Source: Desulfovibrio sp. (GTDB taxonomy: Bacteria; Desulfobacterota; Desulfovibrionia; Desulfovibrionales; Desulfovibrionaceae). From it: a stretch of DNA of 8,962 nucleotides. Under the pieces are notes generated by a model. That model ran no database searches. It was not told where the DNA came from and was given only the letters and a program-made list of their open reading frames with translations. Both the position numbers and the translations under genes were made by a program. Each line of letters opens with the position of its first letter. Within the stretch, counting starts at the first letter, position 1. The DNA lies in the NCBI GenBank assembly GCA_031270875.1, contig JAISXC010000060.1, forward strand, positions 1 through 8,962, in the 5' to 3' direction. This document shows positions 6,398 to 8,962 of the stretch, piece by piece.

Positions 6398-8479
6398 ATG
6401 GCGACATTTCTGCTTGAAGTCGGCGGCGAGGAATTGCCGTCCCGTTTCCTCGGGCCACAAGAGGTGGAACTCAGAGAACGCTTCACGGCCGCTCTTGACG
6501 AAGCCGGCCTGGGACACGGCCGTGTGCGGGTAATGACCACTCCTCGGCGGGCTGTCGTGCGCATTGAGGACATGCAGCCCGCTCAGACGGAAAGGGAGGA
6601 GATCGTTCCGGGGCCATCCGTACGCGCGGCATACAACGCTGAAGGAGCGCCCAGCAGGGCGCTGGAGGGTTTCACGCGTTCCAACGGCCTTTCCGTGGAC
6701 GCCGCCTTTCGCATACAGACGGAGAAAGGCGAATACATGGCAGTGCGCAAACGTAGCGGGGGAGCGCCGGCTGCGGAAATTCTCGCGAATCTCTGTCCTG
6801 CTGTCCTCAACGGCCTGCCTTTTGCCAAACGCATGCGCTGGGGGGCATACAGCCTTGCCTGGGGACGGCCCCTGCACTGGATTCTGGCCCTGCTGGACGC
6901 GGAAATCATCCCCTTCACACTGGGACCCGTTCAATCCGGACGACAAACATTCGGCCACCGCGTTCACGGTTTCGGCCCCTTTGCCGTTTCCCATGCCGAA
7001 GCATGGCAGACCGTCATAACGGAACTGGGCGCCGTGACGCCGGACGGTCGGACGCGCCGCGAGCGGATAAGGAACGGCGGGGACGAACTGGCCCGGTCTG
7101 TGGGGGGCAGAGTGCTCTGGAAGGAAAGCCTGCTGGATGAAGTGCAAGGTCTGACGGAACATCCCGTCCCCCTGCTGGGGGACTTTGATCCCGATTTTCT
7201 GGAAGTGCCGCGCGAAGTGCTTTTGAGCAGCATGGAAAACCACCAGAAAAGCTTCGGCATTGAAGCGTCCGACGGTTCCCTGCTGCCGTATTTCCTTACG
7301 GTTCTCAATCTGACGTCCCAGGATGCGCGGCTTGTCAAAAACGGCTGGGAGCGCGTGCTCCGCGCCCGACTGGAAGACGCGCGCTTCTTCTGGCGCTCGG
7401 ACCTGAAGGAAAATTTTGATCTCTGGCTTGAAAAGCTCGAGCATGTCATTTTTATCGGCAATCTTGGCAACATGGGCGACAAGACGCGCCGCCTGGAAAG
7501 CCTGTGCCGCTCGCTGGCGCAACAGTACGCGCCCGATCTTGCTGAAGCGGCGGCGCGCGCCGGCAGACTCTCAAAAGCGGATCTTGTCACCGGGCTTGTG
7601 AAGGAATTTGACGACCTGCAGGGCGTCATGGGCGGCATTTATGCCGGATGCAAGGGAGAATGCCCCAAGGTGGCCCGCGCTTTGGGAGAACAGTACCTCC
7701 CGGCGGGCCCCGACTCCCCGCTCCCCCGCAGTCTCACAGGCGCGCTGCTGGCTTTGGCGGACAAGGCGGACACGCTCGCCGGCTGCTTCGGCCTGAACAT
7801 GATACCCACAGGCACGGCCGATCCCAACGGCCTCAGACGTTGCGCGCTGGGCATTATTCGCATTGTGCTGGCTTTCGGGCTTGATCTGGACATCCGTTCC
7901 CTCTTTGTCGAGGTATTGAGCAATTATACCGCACAGGGCAAAAATCTGCCCGGGGAGGAAACGCTTGACAAGCTCATGGAATTTACGGCCGGCAGACTGC
8001 GCGGGCATATTCTCTCCCTAGGAGAGGAAACTCCGCTGGCCGACGCCGTCCTCAATGCCGGCATAGACCGCATCGGGAATTGCATGGCCCGGCTTGCGGC
8101 TCTGACGGCCTTCAGCCGGAAGGCCGGCTTCATGGAAGCAGTGCATACCTTCAAGCGCGTGGCCAATATTGTCCGCAAACGGGAAGACATCCCCCTGCCC
8201 GCTGGCTGGGACGCCACGCTGCTGTTTGAAGAAGCGGAAAAAAATCTTGCCGCCGTCCTGCAGGATATGCTACCCCGGCTGGACAATCTCTGGATTGCGG
8301 GCGAACATGCGGCTGCCCTGGCATGCCTGACGGAATTGCGCCCGACGGTGGATTCTTTTTTTGACAAGGTGATGGTAATGTGCGAGGACACGGCCATCAG
8401 GAATAACCGCTTGGCCATGCTCCGCGCCCTGCGCTCGCGCTTCACGCGGATTGCGGATTTCGCGGCTCTGCAGGTGTGA
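6398..8479 (+). CDS. glyS: Glycyl-tRNA synthetase beta subunit
   Basis: 693 residues from ATG 6398, the usual GlyS length (about 690). An in-frame ATG at 6359 would add 13 lysine/arginine-rich residues, but AGAGGT sits 6 bases before 6398, and family members begin with the equivalent of ATFLLEVGGEELPSRFL. The beta subunit binds and positions tRNA-Gly and is needed for charging with GlyQ. Landmarks: EVGGEELP (7-14), KRMRWG (144-149) with WGRPLHWILAL, SSMENHQKSF (277-286), a VLRARLEDARFFW segment (320-332), the LVKEFDDLQGVMGGIYA signature (400-416), GTADPNGLRR (472-481) in the HD-like region, and the C-terminal DALR-type anticodon-binding helices including FFDKVMVM (654-661) and NNRLAMLRAL (669-678). 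No frameshift or missing segment is seen. In many relatives rpsT follows glyS; here it does not, and mobile-element debris follows. Confidence 0.97.
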   Translation: MATFLLEVGGEELPSRFLGPQEVELRERFTAALDEAGLGHGRVRVMTTPRRAVVRIEDMQPAQTEREEIVPGPSVRAAYNAEGAPSRALEGFTRSNGLSVDAAFRIQTEKGEYMAVRKRSGGAPAAEILANLCPAVLNGLPFAKRMRWGAYSLAWGRPLHWILALLDAEIIPFTLGPVQSGRQTFGHRVHGFGPFAVSHAEAWQTVITELGAVTPDGRTRRERIRNGGDELARSVGGRVLWKESLLDEVQGLTEHPVPLLGDFDPDFLEVPREVLLSSMENHQKSFGIEASDGSLLPYFLTVLNLTSQDARLVKNGWERVLRARLEDARFFWRSDLKENFDLWLEKLEHVIFIGNLGNMGDKTRRLESLCRSLAQQYAPDLAEAAARAGRLSKADLVTGLVKEFDDLQGVMGGIYAGCKGECPKVARALGEQYLPAGPDSPLPRSLTGALLALADKADTLAGCFGLNMIPTGTADPNGLRRCALGIIRIVLAFGLDLDIRSLFVEVLSNYTAQGKNLPGEETLDKLMEFTAGRLRGHILSLGEETPLADAVLNAGIDRIGNCMARLAALTAFSRKAGFMEAVHTFKRVANIVRKREDIPLPAGWDATLLFEEAEKNLAAVLQDMLPRLDNLWIAGEHAAALACLTELRPTVDSFFDKVMVMCEDTAIRNNRLAMLRALRSRFTRIADFAALQV

Positions 8480-8663
8480 GGTAACAGGTATTGTTTCCCG
8501 TTATATGTAAACGTCAAGATTTTTGCTCAGCACCCTCAAGCGCACCATGCCGCGTACCGTTCTTCGGGTTTGATCATGCCCGTCTCAGCATTACCTGAAC
8601 GGCATGCGCGACAAGCTCAAGCACGGCCACCTGCCCGTCCGATGGTCATTGCGACCGATGAGG
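8480..8663. other. Non-coding stretch after glyS
   Basis: About 184 bases with no recognisable gene, RNA or convincing terminator for the upstream operon. Two short frames look loosely protein-like: one open from about 8536 to a stop at 8687 (ending TDEVGWKFRTP) and another containing HYLNGMRDKLKHG followed by a stop. The changes of frame and stops suggest decayed coding sequence, possibly part of another transposase, but I cannot name a family. Confidence 0.35.
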
Positions 8664-8830
8664 TAGGCTGGAAATTTCGGACGCCATAAGTCATATTGGA
8701 AAAAAGGAGGACTTATGGAAGGATTTCCCCGCTCCGGCATTTACTGGAATTCAAGCTGAAGGCCGTGCGCATGGCAGTTGACACGGGCCTTGGCATTGCT
8801 GAAACGGCCCGTAGACTCTCTCTTGCCCAA
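8664..8830 (+). mobile_element. Left end of a degenerate IS3-family insertion sequence
   Basis: The proposed left terminal repeat begins at TAGGCTGGAAATTTCGG (8664-8680), similar in layout to IS2-type IS3 ends, which begin TAGACTGG. The distance from the end to the OrfA start (about 50 bases) is normal for IS3-family members. The element carries a frameshifted OrfA fragment and no OrfB. Its right-hand side and right terminal repeat are absent inside the window, so it is a remnant or is disrupted near 8830. The exact end is inferred and its boundary is uncertain. Confidence 0.45.
8715..8830 (+). pseudogene. IS3-family OrfA (transposase HTH subunit) fragment, frameshifted and truncated
   Basis: A strong AAGGAGG (8704-8710) lies 4 bases before ATG 8715. 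That frame reads MEGFPRSGIYW and stops at 8757. From about 8744 another frame reads EFKLKAVRMAVDTGLGIAETARRLSLA, the characteristic OrfA/Transposase_8 helix-turn-helix opening (usually Y-x-x-EFK-x-x-AV...ARRLSLS-x-x-T). A one-base deletion near 8742-8746 would explain the split. After LSLA (ends 8827) the expected TLxxWV continuation is missing and the frame reads unrelated sequence to the window edge, so the gene is also truncated or recombined. OrfA normally binds the IS ends and fuses with OrfB by programmed frameshift; this copy cannot be functional. Confidence 0.7.
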
Positions 8831-8860
8831 GATATTACTCATGAAATGGCGCGGAAGCAA

Positions 8861-8948
8861 GTGGAACCATGTGGACTCATGTGGAATGAAAATACCCTTA
8901 AAATAAAGAGTCCGCAAGGTTTTGCGGAACCATGCGGACTCATGTGGA
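8861..8948. repeat. 25-base direct repeat, two copies 63 bases apart
   Basis: Copy 1 (8861-8885) and copy 2 (8924-8948) agree at 23 of 25 positions; the differences are T to C at 8862/8925 and 8872/8935. The shared core is GAACCATG-Y-GGACTCATGTGGA. Each copy contains a short internal near-duplication of CATG-Y-GGA. Copy 2 overlaps the right arm of the terminator-like hairpin. Nothing in the window tells whether more copies follow. Confidence 0.7.
8897..8941 (-). terminator. Rho-independent terminator for a leftward transcript
   Basis: Read on the minus strand, GAGTCCGCA and TGCGGACTC form a perfect 9-bp stem (plus-strand arms 8933-8941 and 8908-8916). The stem can extend past a T-T mismatch by GGTT/AACC to a 6-base loop, and is followed by a T-rich run (TTTATTTT, plus strand 8900-8907). 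This is the layout of an intrinsic terminator for a gene entering from the right, beyond the window. An alternative 7-bp hairpin, TCCGCAA-GGTT-TTGCGGA (8911-8928), uses the same 5' arm. Confidence 0.6.
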
Positions 8949-8962
8949 TTTACTGCTGGCGC

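Noticed and set aside
6368..7522. Long minus-strand open frame (384 codons) inside glyS
   Set aside because: It lies antisense to unmistakable GlyS coding sequence, its translation shows no family signature, and such shadows are common in GC-rich DNA.
8861..8948. CRISPR array
   Set aside because: Only two imperfect repeats are visible, the intervening sequence forms a terminator-like hairpin with the repeat, and no cas gene is in the window. The period alone (63) is compatible but not sufficient.

Overview
The window is GC-rich bacterial chromosome. It carries one closely packed plus-strand block of housekeeping and envelope genes, followed by a broken mobile-element region at the right end. 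The gene set points to a Gram-negative deltaproteobacterium of the Desulfovibrio type: a two-subunit (GlyQ/GlyS) glycyl-tRNA synthetase, RecO, a RodZ-like protein, two tandem SurA-like proteins and a GmhB LPS-heptose phosphatase. The taxonomic call is inferred from gene content and protein style; no rRNA or other marker is present.

Left part (1-4590), envelope: the 3' part of a gene encoding a cysteine-free SUMF1/FGE-fold domain plus a long helical C-terminal region; gmhB (LPS inner-core heptose synthesis); a predicted lipoprotein with a SurA-like N-terminal region but no recognisable isomerase domain; an exported SurA-type chaperone with one parvulin domain; and a RodZ-like protein (cytoplasmic HTH, one membrane segment, Pro-rich periplasmic linker, DUF4115-like domain). 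Middle part (4614-8479), information processing: recO, glyQ and glyS.

All eight genes are on the plus strand with gaps of about 34, 70, 66, 38, 23, 51 and 110 bases. No convincing promoter or plus-strand terminator is visible between them, so much of the block could be co-transcribed. Shine-Dalgarno positions move two starts inward from the longest reading frame (surA to a GTG at 2717, glyS to the ATG at 6398). The lipoprotein start is placed at 1658.

Right part (8480-8962): no intact gene. After about 180 bases with nothing recognised there is the probable left end of an IS3-family insertion sequence. Its OrfA has a strong ribosome binding site, is frameshifted after about ten codons and loses family resemblance near 8827. 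Beyond that lie a 25-base direct repeat (two copies 63 bases apart) and a strong inverted repeat that reads as a rho-independent terminator for a minus-strand transcript entering from beyond the right edge.

I found no complete novel defence or mobile system. The points most worth a second look are the cysteine-less FGE-fold protein, the SurA-like lipoprotein without an isomerase domain beside a conventional SurA, the structured glyQ-glyS gap, and the repeat/terminator structure at the right edge.
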